A stretch of DNA of 33,678 nucleotides from positions 1-33,678 of the forward strand of contig NZ_FUXU01000050.1 of the NCBI RefSeq assembly GCF_900167155.1, in the 5' to 3' direction. The position numbers and the translations under genes were made by a program. The DNA comes from Enterovibrio nigricans DSM 22720. Lineage in GTDB: Bacteria > Pseudomonadota > Gammaproteobacteria > Enterobacterales > Vibrionaceae. A model generated the notes under the pieces. It worked only from the letters and a program-made list of their open reading frames with translations. It was not told where the DNA came from and searched no databases. Below are positions 1-9,361 of this stretch, piece by piece (position 1 is the stretch's first letter; every line of letters starts with the position of its first letter).

Positions 1-1442
1 GACGATTGATGGGTGTAGCCGATCAGATCGTAGCTTCTAGATTTAGTTCCATCGATTTAAGCAACAAAGCCTATTCGCTTGGCGCACACGCTGAATCTAT
101 TAATAAAGAAACGCCACGTGTCGAGGCGAGAAACGATACGTTTAAAACTTCCCATTCAGATCAATACCAAACCTGGAAAGCTACCTCCGAAAGTGCGCAT
201 TTGGAAGATGCGCTCGCAGAAGATCCTAATATGGTCATTATGTGGGCGGGTTATGGCTTTGCTAAAGATTATAAGAAAGCGCGTGGACATTTTTACGCAT
301 TAGATGATGTGCGTAACACGCTACGTACGGGTGCTCCTCAAGATGAAAACTCCGGCCCAATGCCAATGGCATGCTGGAGTTGTAAGAGCCCCGATGTTGC
401 ACGGGTCATCGAAGAGCGTGGAGAGGATGGCTATTTCAGCGGTAAATGGGCAAGGCTAGGTGACGAAATCAGCAACCCAATAGGTTGTGCTGACTGTCAT
501 GACACCGCCAGTGAAGGTTTCGCAAAAGGTGAGCCTGCGCTCAAGCTGTCTCGTCCCTATGCTGAACGTGCGATGAACGCTATTAATAAGCCTTTCGAAG
601 AGCAAAGTCGTTTTACCCAACAAGCTCAGGTGTGCGGCCAATGCCATGTTGAATATTATTTTGGCGGGGAAACTAAAGCCGTTACTTTCCCTTGGGCACA
701 AGGGACGAATGTCGACCAGATGGAGTCCTATTTTGACAATTTGGGCTTCAAAGATTGGACGCATAAACTCTCCAAAACGCCAATGTTGAAAGCGCAGCAC
801 CCTGAATTCGAAACCTGGCGTGATGGCATACACGGCAAGAACGACGTAGGTTGTATTGATTGCCACATGCCTAAAGTGCAAAACGAAAAAGGCGTTGTAT
901 ACACTGACCATAAAATCGGCAACCCGTTTGATCAGTTTGAGTACACCTGTGCACAATGCCACACCCAAGATAAAGCCACTCTGCAAGAAATCGTTTCAAC
1001 CCGTAAAATGCAAGTGCTAAACATGAAGTTGACGGCGGAGAAGCATATTGTGGCGGCGCATTTTGAAGCGGCAGCTGCATGGGAAGCGGGTGCAACGGAA
1101 AGCGAAATGGCACCGATCCTTCAAGATATTCGACACGCCCAATGGCGTTGGGATTATGCAATCGCTTCTCATGGTGTTCATATGCATGCCCCTGAGATAG
1201 CACTGCAAGTATTGGGCACTGCCGTTGACAGAGCCGCAGATGCACGTACGAAACTGGTGCGCTTACTCGCAACGAAAGGCATTACCGATCCTATCGTCAT
1301 TCCAGATATCTCCACGAAAGAAGCGGCGCAAGCAGCATTGGGTATGGATATGGAAACGATGAATGCAGAGAAAGAAGCATTTCTGAAAACAGTTATTCCT
1401 GCGTGGGAAGAAAAAGCCGAAGTGAGAGAGGCATCTTACTAG
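1..1442 (+). CDS. nrfA: Cytochrome c nitrite reductase NrfA (5' end uncertain)
   Basis: Periplasmic pentahaem enzyme that reduces nitrite to ammonium with six electrons in anaerobic respiration. Counting residues from the TTG at position 6, the catalytic haem site CWSCK lies at 123-127, where Lys replaces His as the proximal ligand; this is diagnostic of NrfA. Four CXXCH sites follow: CADCH 161-165, CGQCH 210-214, CIDCH 283-287 and CAQCH 315-319. The stretch around [10 protein letters not shown] and the end [11 protein letters not shown] match the family closely. The mature part seems to begin after the AHA at codons 27-29. The 28 residues before it are not hydrophobic and do not look like a Sec signal peptide. 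The frame is open to the window edge, so the start may lie outside. The stop is TAG, followed by a strong terminator. NrfB, NrfC and NrfD are not in the window. Confidence 0.95.
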   Translation, partial: RLMGVADQIVASRFSSIDLSNKAYSLGAHAESINKETPRVEARNDTFKTSHSDQYQTWKATSESAHLEDALAEDPNMVIMWAGYGFAKDYKKARGHFYALDDVRNTLRTGAPQDENSGPMPMACWSCKSPDVARVIEERGEDGYFSGKWARLGDEISNPIGCADCHDTASEGFAKGEPALKLSRPYAERAMNAINKPFEEQSRFTQQAQVCGQCHVEYYFGGETKAVTFPWAQGTNVDQMESYFDNLGFKDWTHKLSKTPMLKAQHPEFETWRDGIHGKNDVGCIDCHMPKVQNEKGVVYTDHKIGNPFDQFEYTCAQCHTQDKATLQEIVSTRKMQVLNMKLTAEKHIVAAHFEAAAAWEAGATESEMAPILQDIRHAQWRWDYAIASHGVHMHAPEIALQVLGTAVDRAADARTKLVRLLATKGITDPIVIPDISTKEAAQAALGMDMETMNAEKEAFLKTVIPAWEEKAEVREASY

Positions 1443-1480
1443 GCTGATAAGAGTGTTCTAAAGAGTATTAATTACAACGA

Positions 1481-1505
1481 GGGCCCAAGATTGGGCCCTT
1501 TTTAT
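1481..1505 (+). terminator. Rho-independent terminator of nrfA
   Basis: A perfect 7-bp stem GGGCCCA/TGGGCCC with the 4-nt loop AGAT is followed by a T-rich tail, 39 bases after the nrfA stop. Confidence 0.9.
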
Positions 1506-1531
1506 TGGATTAATCCAACGTTAACGTCTTC

Positions 1532-2125
1532 TTACAGCATCGATTTTGCTTGATTGATTGAGCGGATAATATTCACTCTATTCGCGGTAGGGTTATTGGT
1601 GTCCAAAATTCTTACCCAAGCATCAATGGCGTCTTGATAACGTGCGGAGAGATAGTGGTCAGATGCTATCACAGTGAGTGCTGGTACATGGTTACTATCA
1701 ATGGCTAAGGCTTTATTTATCCAAGCTGATGCGGTCTTGTCGAGTTTTTGGTTCATGTTGTAATACCGTGCACTCGCCAAAGCTGCATAGATATCGGCAT
1801 TCGGTGAATCAGATAGTCGTTCTGCATATTGGTAAACCAAGGTTGCGTTATCAAATTCGCCCTGCGCCATATATTCGTTACCGAGTTGGAACCATAATTG
1901 GCCATTTTGTTTATCATCACGAAGTGCGGTTTGAAGCCTTTGCAATTCCGGCTCAGAATTTACGGTGCTGTTTGTTTTTAATTGGTTTTTATCTATCAGG
2001 GCAAGCGCTGGATCACCTAATGAGAAATAAACGGTCGTCGATATAAATCCAATTAAGGCAAACACAGTGAGGGGTAAACAGGCTTTTGACATGTTGGCTT
2101 TTCGTTTATAGACATTGAGTGTCAT
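1532..2125 (-). CDS. Membrane-anchored TPR protein, NrfG/CcmI-like
   Basis: A 197-residue protein, or 186 if the ATG at 2092 is the start. It has one N-terminal membrane anchor (LPLTVFALIGFISTTVYF) and then tetratricopeptide-like helices from about residue 60, with pieces such as LWFQLGNEYMAQGEFDNA and the paired WINKALAIDSNHVPAL and YQDAIDAWVRIL. This layout is that of NrfG and the C-terminal part of CcmI, which help the haem lyase recognise apocytochromes, including the unusual CWSCK haem site of NrfA. It faces nrfA tail to tail, so the two are not co-transcribed, but the location fits a role in NrfA maturation. Neither start has a clear Shine-Dalgarno site. The TPR fold and anchor are well supported; the NrfG role is inferred from context. 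Confidence 0.75.
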   Translation of the reverse strand: MTLNVYKRKANMSKACLPLTVFALIGFISTTVYFSLGDPALALIDKNQLKTNSTVNSEPELQRLQTALRDDKQNGQLWFQLGNEYMAQGEFDNATLVYQYAERLSDSPNADIYAALASARYYNMNQKLDKTASAWINKALAIDSNHVPALTVIASDHYLSARYQDAIDAWVRILDTNNPTANRVNIIRSINQAKSML

Positions 2126-2413
2126 TGAGGCGTTCGCTCTGTGTTTTGGATGTAAGAATCGTCACCCGATAAGCGTTAGTGTTCAATAGCTATCGCAAAG
2201 AAATGTTAAAACAGTGAGGTGTTATTGATTAATCGTAATTTAGGTGGAAATCTACCATCACGGTATGCTCATTAGTACGCACCTTACGAGAACGCGCTGA
2301 CCTTGCTACTCTCTTCTGAGAATTCGGTTAGAGCAGCAGAAAACCTGCTAGAAACCCACATTTCTCGGTATACTCTGCCGACATTCTTTATTCTTATTTT
2401 CATGGTTTCTTCT

Positions 2414-3034
2414 ATGCCCTTAACACCCGCCAATACAGTAGTCGTGCTCGATTTCGAAACCACGGGGCTTTCTCCCAATCAGGGTGACCGTGCGATTGAA
2501 ATTGGTGCCGTTAAGCTGGTGAACGGAGACGTGGTAGACACCTTTCAGCAATTGATGAATCCTGGCTTTCGTGTCAGTAGCTTTATCGAAAGCTATACCG
2601 GTATTACCAACAATATGCTTCGCACTGCACCGAGTTGTGAAGAGGTTATGTCTCAGTTCGCTGAATTTATGGGAAGTGCCCATTTAGTCGCGCACAATGC
2701 GTCTTTTGATAAGCGATTTCTTGATGCGGAATTGGAAAGGCTGAATATTCGGTATTCGGGTCAGTTTGCTTGTTCGATGCTGATTGCCCGACGCTTAATT
2801 CAAGATTCTCCTACGCATAAGTTGGGTGATTTGGTACGTTATAAGCAAATCGACAATGACGGGGTTTTCCACCGCGCGTTAGCAGATGCCGAGATGACGG
2901 CGAAGCTGTGGCTGTTGATGCTGGATGAGTTAGCGCAAAAGAACATTGCGAATCCAAGTTTTGGTTTGATGCAAACCATCAGCAAAACAAGCAAAGGTGC
3001 GGTACCAAGCTTGCTGTTAAAAACACGTCGTTAA
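2414..3034 (+). CDS. DEDDh 3'-5' exonuclease, DnaQ-like
   Basis: A 206-residue exonuclease of the DnaQ/ExoX type. ExoI motif DFETTGL near the N-terminus supplies the first Asp and Glu, ExoII is in VAHNASFDKRFL, and ExoIII is HRALADAE, the HxxxxD form of DEDDh enzymes. All metal-binding acids are present, so it should be active. It is longer than a bare DnaQ domain, with a C-terminal tail after LLMLDELA. The open frame extends upstream to a TTG at 2303, but those residues look like untranslated sequence, and homologues usually begin 8-10 residues before VVVLDFETTG. I therefore chose ATG 2414; ATG 2402 is equally possible. No Shine-Dalgarno site decides the start. Related stand-alone DnaQ proteins act in proofreading or DNA repair; the exact role here is not known. 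Confidence 0.85.
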   Translation: MPLTPANTVVVLDFETTGLSPNQGDRAIEIGAVKLVNGDVVDTFQQLMNPGFRVSSFIESYTGITNNMLRTAPSCEEVMSQFAEFMGSAHLVAHNASFDKRFLDAELERLNIRYSGQFACSMLIARRLIQDSPTHKLGDLVRYKQIDNDGVFHRALADAEMTAKLWLLMLDELAQKNIANPSFGLMQTISKTSKGAVPSLLLKTRR

Positions 3035-3052
3035 TACCAAAGAAAACCGCTT

Positions 3053-3085
3053 TTCAAAAAAAAGCCACATAATGTGGCTTTCTCT
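3053..3085. terminator. Bidirectional terminator between exonuclease and GH20 genes
   Basis: A 9-bp perfect stem AAAGCCACA/TGTGGCTTT with the loop TAA (3061-3081) is flanked by an A-run on the left and a short T-run on the right. It could therefore end both the plus-strand exonuclease transcript and the minus-strand hexosaminidase transcript. Confidence 0.8.
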
Positions 3086-3104
3086 TAACGCAATGTATTC
3101 CCGC

Positions 3105-5522
3105 TTACTTTATTGAGCCGAGCAACATTTCAACCGGACGAACTAACGCCACAATGATTTCGTCATGCGGCTGGGCAGCAATGGAAATCTGTTTAGCAAA
3201 TTCAGAGTAGTCCTTTTGGGACACCGTTTTACCTTCAAGTTTTAACGTCGCCAGTTTCTTGCCTAGTTCAGCCATTTGTTTGGCAGCATCGGCCGCAGCC
3301 ACTGAATCCTTCATTGAATGGTTGGCTTTCATCATTGATACGACGGCATCATGATTTTGCACAATGGTGTTGAAGTCTTCTAGCAATGTACGTGTGTCTT
3401 CATCTTGCGTAGATTGCGCCAATTTTTCCATCGCACGAATTCGGTATGACTCAACCGGCAGTGTATCCACATAACGGTTCAGACGTTCAAATTGGTGGTA
3501 CACACCATTGTTGAACTTAATCCAATTTCGCGCGTAGTACTGAGCAGGTTCAAGGTAGGTAGCGAGAACGTTAAGCGGCGTAACGTCCGTGGTGCCAGCC
3601 AGTCTTACTCGCATAGTGTAAGGGCTCGTTTCGTGTTCCAGGCCGACAGAAACCGTTGCCCAAGACGAGACGGATTGCATGCGTTCGAACATGGAATTTT
3701 CATCAGTCAGTTCTTTGGGTGACCAGAATCGCTCTGCAATCGCATAAGCGCGAGGGTAGAGGCGAACGGCCAGTGTTTCATCAGATACATTTTCGGCCCA
3801 CAGTGTCATTTCGCCGCCAAGAATTTTGTTTTCTAACTCTTTTGGCAATGCGAATGGACGTGTGTGTTCGGGGATTTCTGAGTTTTTGATATCAGAGCCT
3901 GCAGTTTTCTCGCCGGAGGTTGGCCAGCGAACGTTACCGACGACTTGGTAAGAGGTGTCCGCTTGAATTTCACCGTCGTCCATATCGAGAACGAAATTGG
4001 TGTAGGACATAAAGTTATCGAAGTGTCCCACGAAACGTTTACCCGCTTCATACTCTGTAATGAACACTTCTGCGCGAGGTTTGCCAGCGTAATCAGTGAA
4101 TGCGCGAGCCTTGCCGTCTTTACCTGTGATGATAGTGAGTGTGCCCGTGCGATCTGAGCCCTTACCACGTGGTTTACTCCACGTATAAGTCTCAAACGTT
4201 TCGCCCGAATGGAGAGCGTCATCGACCGTTAATCCTGTTGGGATTGGGTCATTGCGGTAGTGATAATCCGTTGGCTGAGGTTGGTCAATATAGTACCCCG
4301 TTGACAAGATACCCTGATAGCCTTCGTTAGCGGCGTGCTCTAGTGACTCATGCCCACGCCAAGACTGGATAGTGATAGTCTTAGGAAGTTCTGGATGAAG
4401 AATTTCATCCCAACCGCTCATCTCTTTACCGTGTTTGGTCAGGATTTTCTGTACCTTCGCATTAAAGTGGGCCTGCAATGCGCGCTCATCCTTAATGTTG
4501 TGCTCTTTCATATACGCTTGAACGCGATCGTTTTCTTCCCACTCACCGTACATTGGTTCATCACCACCAATGTGCAGAGATTTGTCTGGGAAGATTTCTG
4601 CCATCTCGGCAACTATGGCGTCAACAAACTCAAACACTTCTGGGTTGGTTGGGTCAAGCAGCGGCGGGAATACACCCCATTCAATGGTTCCGTTGTAAGT
4701 GTCAGGATCGCCTGAACCTAAGTTCGGATACGCTTTTACAATTTGGCTAGCATGAGACGGTAAGTTGATTTCTGGTACAACACGAATCCCTCGATCACGG
4801 GCATAGTTAACCACTTCTTTGAGTTCTTCTTGTGTATAAAACTGACCGCCTAAAGATGTCTCTTGCAACAATGGATAAGCCTTAGACTCGATACGCCAAC
4901 CTTGGTCATCGGTTAAGTGCCAGTGTAGTACGTTGAGTTTTGCAGAGGCCATGCCATCGATTTGGCGTTTAATGGTTTCCAATTCAACAAAATGGCGTGA
5001 AGAGTCGATCAGCAATCCACGATGTTTGAATCGTGGTTCGTCATCAATTTTCACATTAGGGATATATGTTAGTGCGTCATTAAAAGTAATGAGCTGAAGG
5101 AATGTTTCGGCTCCATCGATCACGCCGTCGGTATAATCAGCCGCTAAGGTAATCTGTCCATTTTTGCTGGTAAGTGTGTATGACTCGTCTGTATCAATCG
5201 TTTGTACGTTAGATGCGGATGCCTGTTTAACATTGATAATCAGTGTCGCATCAGATTGATGGGAGGCAATGGGTTTTTTCAGCAGAAGACCGGTTTGTTT
5301 TTGCACGCGATCTATGATGCGCTGACTGAGCTTTTCAACGCGCTCAGAATGGTGTCCTGAAATGAAAATTGAAAAGTCCTGATCGATTTCTGTTTTACCC
5401 TGAAGCAAGGTTACTTCTTTCGGATAAGGCATCAGTTGGAGATCAGTGTTAGGCGCATCAGCCAAAACAGCAGGAGCGAAAAGAATCGAAGAAACAATAA
5501 GGCTGAGTACAGACTTTTTCAT
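3105..5522 (-). CDS. Secreted beta-N-acetylhexosaminidase, GH20
   Basis: An 805-residue exported glycosidase that removes terminal N-acetylglucosamine from chitooligosaccharides. A Sec signal peptide (MKKSVLSLIVSSILFAPAVLADA) is followed by a GH20b-type accessory domain to about residue 160 and a TIM barrel from about 165 (EPRFKHRGLLIDSSRHF). The catalytic pair is in HIGGDE at 317-322: Asp321 orients the substrate acetamido group and Glu322 is the acid. HWHLTDDQGWR and a late YPRAYAIAERFWSP are further GH20 signatures. An insertion near residues 400-540 separates the last barrel strands, and a helical C-terminal part ends at IK. AAGGAT sits 8 bases before the ATG. The gene is monocistronic, with a terminator just past its stop. 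It fits with the GH18 chitinase at 28-30.5 kb, although no chitoporin or chitobiose genes lie nearby. Confidence 0.93.
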   Translation of the reverse strand: MKKSVLSLIVSSILFAPAVLADAPNTDLQLMPYPKEVTLLQGKTEIDQDFSIFISGHHSERVEKLSQRIIDRVQKQTGLLLKKPIASHQSDATLIINVKQASASNVQTIDTDESYTLTSKNGQITLAADYTDGVIDGAETFLQLITFNDALTYIPNVKIDDEPRFKHRGLLIDSSRHFVELETIKRQIDGMASAKLNVLHWHLTDDQGWRIESKAYPLLQETSLGGQFYTQEELKEVVNYARDRGIRVVPEINLPSHASQIVKAYPNLGSGDPDTYNGTIEWGVFPPLLDPTNPEVFEFVDAIVAEMAEIFPDKSLHIGGDEPMYGEWEENDRVQAYMKEHNIKDERALQAHFNAKVQKILTKHGKEMSGWDEILHPELPKTITIQSWRGHESLEHAANEGYQGILSTGYYIDQPQPTDYHYRNDPIPTGLTVDDALHSGETFETYTWSKPRGKGSDRTGTLTIITGKDGKARAFTDYAGKPRAEVFITEYEAGKRFVGHFDNFMSYTNFVLDMDDGEIQADTSYQVVGNVRWPTSGEKTAGSDIKNSEIPEHTRPFALPKELENKILGGEMTLWAENVSDETLAVRLYPRAYAIAERFWSPKELTDENSMFERMQSVSSWATVSVGLEHETSPYTMRVRLAGTTDVTPLNVLATYLEPAQYYARNWIKFNNGVYHQFERLNRYVDTLPVESYRIRAMEKLAQSTQDEDTRTLLEDFNTIVQNHDAVVSMMKANHSMKDSVAAADAAKQMAELGKKLATLKLEGKTVSQKDYSEFAKQISIAAQPHDEIIVALVRPVEMLLGSIK

Positions 5523-5815
5523 AATTATCCTTTTTATTTTTAGGGTGTTTAATTTATTTCAACCTATAAATTAAAAGGGTGCTCAACAATACGATTTATC
5601 GCGGAATGTGATAATTAACCGAAAATATAAGGTACAGCGTTCTGCAAGTATTGCAGGGGTCACGTTTTTAGTTTATCCCTTTAATTTCGGGATGTTGAGG
5701 TTAGACGCACACCATCTTCAACGTTGTGATCTTCAGTCAAAAAAGGATAAATGGTGGGGGATTAATTCTTAACGGAAATTAATCGGTTGCGTTTAATGAC
5801 AATAAACGCAGGGCC
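5523..5815. other. Intergenic region upstream of GH20 gene with three inverted repeats
   Basis: No gene seen. It contains CTGCAA-GTA-TTGCAG at 5642-5656, GATTAATT/AATTAATC at 5760-5784 and TGCGTTTA/TAAACGCA at 5788-5810. The last lies directly behind the psiE-like stop but has no T-run on either side. The region should hold the GH20 promoter and operator sites. Confidence 0.5.
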
Positions 5816-6205
5816 TCAGTCTTCGACATTTGAATTTGTAGGGTAGGGGAATTTTACATGGCCTACGCGGATGATAAACACGCTGATTGCCATAATGAGA
5901 CCCGCGATAGAGATGGTGATAATTCGCCAATCAAGATCCAGAATTAAATAACGTGCTAACGCAACGATGCCAATGTAAAGCGGCATTCTCACAGGAACTT
6001 TACCCGACTCGAAGAAAATAGACACCATGGCCAACACTTCGAGGTAGATGAACATGAGCAGAAGGTCACCGACCGTGACAGTGCCGTTCACAATCACCAT
6101 GTAGATCTCTTCGCCGATGGCGTAAGTCGTGGCAATCACGATGAGCGAAAGAACGAGATGCTCAAGCGAGTGGATGATTTTAATGGTCGCACTTTGTTTC
6201 AACAT
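5816..6205 (-). CDS. psiE: PsiE-family inner membrane protein
   Basis: A 129-residue protein with four membrane segments, at about residues 12-32 (SLEHLVLSLIVIATTYAIGEE), 43-62, 72-87 and 96-114. The pattern, including FIYLEVLAMVSIFFESGKVPVRMPLYIGIVALARYLILD, matches the phosphate-starvation-inducible PsiE family, whose molecular function is unknown. E. coli PsiE is 136 residues and has the same YFLYFEFIALIVKYF...[22 protein letters not shown] region. The open frame reaches 6268 only through a TTG codon; the ATG at 6205 (MLKQSATIKIIHSLEH) gives family length. No Pho box was recognised upstream. Confidence 0.8.
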   Translation of the reverse strand: MLKQSATIKIIHSLEHLVLSLIVIATTYAIGEEIYMVIVNGTVTVGDLLLMFIYLEVLAMVSIFFESGKVPVRMPLYIGIVALARYLILDLDWRIITISIAGLIMAISVFIIRVGHVKFPYPTNSNVED

Positions 6206-6336
6206 AAAGCTCAGTCCCTGTGGCTTCTGAGCAGTGTAGTGATGAAATGCCAAAGACTGCCGTTTCAAAGGTGAGAGTAAACGAATGCTTTACGGGAGGT
6301 TTTGTCGCGGGTCTGCCATCAAAGTAGAAAGGCTGC

Positions 6337-6364
6337 AAAATTAAAAAGCCATCGTACGGTGGCT
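6337..6364 (-). terminator. Terminator of the M14 peptidase gene
   Basis: On the minus strand AGCCA-CCGTACGA-TGGCT is followed by TTTTTAATTTT. It lies 23 bases past the frame-corrected stop at 6388, which supports that stop as the original gene end. Confidence 0.7.
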
Positions 6365-6387
6365 AATACATTGTCAAAATCGACGCA

Positions 6388-7310
6388 CTAATTGTTGTTG
6401 GTGAGCAGGTAATTCAGCGCACCGCGAATTGCCGCAACTTGTGCATCATTACACTCTTGGTCAGTCACTTTCGGGCTGTCAGGATACACCTCGGTTGTCG
6501 TGCCGTATTGGCATTGGGTGAAGCCGCTACACAAGCCAAGTTTTTTCGTTGGATAGTTGATGACACCTTCTGCTCAATCGGGGCTCCGATAATGTTGCCT
6601 TTGCTGTCTGGTGGAGCAATGTGCGTCACTTTACGCACTTCATCGATGATTGCAGTTTGAAACGCAGTGTTTGGCATATCGCTATCGCCGACCAGATAGA
6701 AACCGTCTGGAATCTCATCTTCTTCGTATTCTTTTCCGTCACGAGCCGCGAGTGCGGGACGAAACTCTGATTCGTCAGTATCTGTCGTTTCGTGAAGATC
6801 AATATGGCAGAAAATATTGATGCCTAAGCCATTTACGAATGCCATGACATTGGCAGATTCTTCCGCGGGGCTGTTTTCTACGAATGAACGGTTTGGGTCT
6901 ACAGCATGAGGGTTCCAGCGGTTGATGGTTTCATAACCCCATGGGCTGACACACGGGGCAACGACGAAGTTGAAGTGTTCCGTGAAATGCTGTGCTTCAG
7001 TATCAAGAAATTGCAGTGCACCGTGTACACCACTGGTTTCATAACCGTGTACGCCGCCTGTGATAAGAATGGTTGGTTTTGACGCATCAAAGTGGCGGCT
7101 GCGAATACCAAACTGAGGGTAGCGTTCGCTGTCGAAAGATAAAGCACCATATTGGGTGATATCAAATCGATCGCTCAGTGCGTCGATTTTGGTGATCACA
7201 TCATCGTTATAACTGCGCTTTATGCTGGTTGTTGACAGCCATTGCGCTTTTTCTTCGTCCCCCCATGGTTGGCCAAACGTGCCAATTGGGAATGTGTTTG
7301 ATGTGCTCAT
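6388..7310 (-). pseudogene. M14-family metallocarboxypeptidase, frameshifted
   Basis: A zinc carboxypeptidase-like protein (M14, succinylglutamate desuccinylase/aspartoacylase-like group) of unknown substrate. The metal site is suggested by GGVHGYETSG (HxxE) and HIDLHETTD. The intact frame runs from ATG 7310, with AAGGAAAC just upstream, to about codon 246 (IIGAPIEQ). It then reads 35 unrelated residues to a TGA at 6465. In the next frame the sequence carries on as GVINYPTKKLGLCSGFTQC... through EVYPDSPKV to a TAG at 6388-6390. The lesion lies in GAGCAGAAGGTGTC (minus strand, about 6566-6575); one extra G would restore a 307-residue protein. The span of 923 bases is one short of a multiple of three. 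Either a real one-base deletion or a sequence error fits. Confidence 0.85.
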
Positions 7311-7406
7311 TCTCGTTTCCTTAATGGTTATTTACTCAAAGAGAGTACCACCGTGTACCTTGACTGCAATGACTAATCGGCCTTGGTTCGGTTGATTGGC
7401 GAGGCT

Positions 7407-8291
7407 TTATTCAGCTTCTGCAACAAGATAGTTTTCCAATCGATCTGATAGCCATGCTGTCAGTGCCCCCCCTCGTGCGTCCATCGCAGTGATTTCACCA
7501 TAAGGTTGCCATTGCATTGCATTGGAGTGTTTGAGTACTTGCAAGGTCCCACTTCGGAGGTATTTTCGCAGTAGTGCTGATGGCACATTGGCCCAACCCG
7601 AACCATCTAGAACGGCATCACGAAGGTGTTCATAAAATGGAAGCGCAATGTAGTGCGGAGATATTGGGTCTAGCGCTTTTAGACCTTCGTCATCGACATA
7701 GGCTAAGGTGACCTCAGTGTATCGTTCTAAATCAGCACGCTGAACCCTTTTAACCGCCGCAAGGGGATGGTCTTTATGCACCACAGACATCATTCGTACT
7801 TGGCCGAGCTTCTTTCGATTAATGCGTCCGAATGCGCGGGTTTCTGGTAAGAGGCCAAAAGCGACATCAATCATATTTTCATCCGCCATTTCATAGAGTT
7901 CTGGCGGTGGCGCAACATACAGAGAGACGCTGGATTCAGGAAATAAGCGGTGAACCTCACGCATAGTGGCACGCCAAAACGATTCGGGAAGGGCGTCATC
8001 ACGGCCGATCCTTAATGCGGATTCAATGCCGCTTTCAAATTGTCGGCATTTCGCTTCTATGTCATGAACGGCTTGCAATAATCGCTCGCAATCATCGTGG
8101 ATCATTTTACCCACGTCCGTTAATAAAACGCTGTTACCCGAGCGCGAAAGCAGTTCGACACCCAGGTTATCTTCCAACGCACTGATTGCAGCACTCACGG
8201 TAGTACGGCTTTTTTCGAGCTCGCGAGCTGCCCCCGCAATGGAGCCAGTTTCAACGGCGGTGAGGAACATTTCGATCTGACTGCTTTTCAT
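7407..8291 (-). CDS. LysR-family transcriptional regulator
   Basis: A 294-residue LysR-type regulator. The N-terminal winged helix-turn-helix spans residues 1-60 (MKSSQIEMFLTAVETGSIAGAARELEKSRTTVSAAISALEDNLG, in which TVSAAISALE is the recognition helix). A linker helix and a periplasmic-binding-like effector domain follow from about residue 90 (ALRIGRDDALPESFW). The effector is unknown. The gene diverges from the CDF-like membrane protein gene across 186 bases and lies behind the broken M14 peptidase gene in the same direction, so either could be its target. Length is normal for the family and no key part is missing. Confidence 0.9.
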   Translation of the reverse strand: MKSSQIEMFLTAVETGSIAGAARELEKSRTTVSAAISALEDNLGVELLSRSGNSVLLTDVGKMIHDDCERLLQAVHDIEAKCRQFESGIESALRIGRDDALPESFWRATMREVHRLFPESSVSLYVAPPPELYEMADENMIDVAFGLLPETRAFGRINRKKLGQVRMMSVVHKDHPLAAVKRVQRADLERYTEVTLAYVDDEGLKALDPISPHYIALPFYEHLRDAVLDGSGWANVPSALLRKYLRSGTLQVLKHSNAMQWQPYGEITAMDARGGALTAWLSDRLENYLVAEAE

Positions 8292-8477
8292 GTGCTGCCT
8301 GCATTTTCATCACATTCTGATGCAAACAATTTTAACTCTAAATATATTGGCGTAAAGAGGTGGCAACGAAAAAGTTGTCGCTCAGTGGCTCGTGTTATCC
8401 CTGGATGAGGGATATTGTGTGTTCAAGCACCTAAGCATAAAGGTGTGAGCCAATAACTTTGTCACTTGTGGGGATTT

Positions 8478-9188
8478 ATGTCTTGTGAATATGCGAAAGA
8501 ACGTAACTTACTGAAATTTTCTACCTTTGCTTGTTTTTGCTTTGCGGCACTGGGTATTGGTCTCGGTATTTGGGCGGGGTCTATGGTTATCGTCTTCGAC
8601 GGAGCTTACTCGCTGGTCGGTTTAGCACTCTCTTTAATGGCTCTTGCAGCGTCAACATATATTCGCAAGCCGTCAGCAAAAAATGGAAAACAAAGTAAGC
8701 CAATTTCTAAGCAGAAAGCAGCCGTTATTGAATCTCTCGTTGTACTAGTTAAAGGTTTGACTGTCGCTGTTGTGTGTTTGATTTCATTTGCTTCCGCACT
8801 CGATGCATTGTTTTCTGGTGGTCGAGAAGTGAACGCGGGTTTTGCCTTGGTGTTCGGTATTGTTAACGTAGCAGGTTGTTTGGCAACGTATAAGGTTGTG
8901 AGCAATCACTCTGGTAAACGTCCGTCAGATATCCTTAAAGCAGAATCTAGCCAATGGCTGATGGATACGGTTATTAGCGCCGCGGTATTGGTAGGCTTCT
9001 TGGCAGCAACGGTACTGATAATGACTGGCTATGGTGAATATGCTGTGTATGCAGACCCAATGATGGTGATTCTGGCTTCAGTTTACTTTGCTACAGTGCC
9101 CGTGAAACTAATCGGTGAGTCATCGAAAAAATTGTTGAGCTTGCATCAGCAAGAAACAAATGAAAATCGTCAAAGCCTTCCAGCTTGA
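8478..9188 (+). CDS. Cation diffusion facilitator-like membrane protein
   Basis: A 236-residue protein with about six membrane segments, starting with FSTFACFCFAALGIGLGIWAGSM. The piece SMVIVFDGAYSLVGLALSLMALAAS resembles TM2 of cation diffusion facilitators, where an Asp in an S-x-x-x-x-D-G-x-x-S context binds metal. The second half has SSQWLMDTVISAAVL and YADPMMVILASVYF, again with the Asp positions of the family. It ends without a cytoplasmic CTD of usual length, so it is a short member. Metal or other substrate is unknown. GGGGA ends 4 bases before ATG 8478; an in-frame TTG lies at 8466. It diverges from a LysR gene and ends at a terminator. Confidence 0.75.
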   Translation: MSCEYAKERNLLKFSTFACFCFAALGIGLGIWAGSMVIVFDGAYSLVGLALSLMALAASTYIRKPSAKNGKQSKPISKQKAAVIESLVVLVKGLTVAVVCLISFASALDALFSGGREVNAGFALVFGIVNVAGCLATYKVVSNHSGKRPSDILKAESSQWLMDTVISAAVLVGFLAATVLIMTGYGEYAVYADPMMVILASVYFATVPVKLIGESSKKLLSLHQQETNENRQSLPA

Positions 9189-9213
9189 CTCACAAAGAAA
9201 AAGCATTAACAAG

Positions 9214-9238
9214 ACGGTAGCCTAGGCTGCCGTTTTTT
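9214..9238 (+). terminator. Rho-independent terminator of the CDF-like gene
   Basis: A 9-bp stem ACGGTAGCC/GGCTGCCGT with one wobble pair and loop TA is followed by TTTTTT. Confidence 0.85.
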
Positions 9239-9361
9239 CGTTGTATCTCTAAATTTCAAACGGCAATATCTAAATGTCGAATAGCAATAACAGTCAGGTC
9301 ACGAGCGGGTTGTTACTGTAGGCTTTGCAAAGAAAGTGAACACGTTGAATGGAATAAGGCG

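Noticed and set aside
456-1272. Long minus-strand frames inside nrfA
   Set aside because: They are shadows of a strongly conserved coding sequence on the other strand.
5788-5810. Hairpin behind the psiE-like gene as a Rho-independent terminator
   Set aside because: The stem is good, but no T-run follows on either strand.
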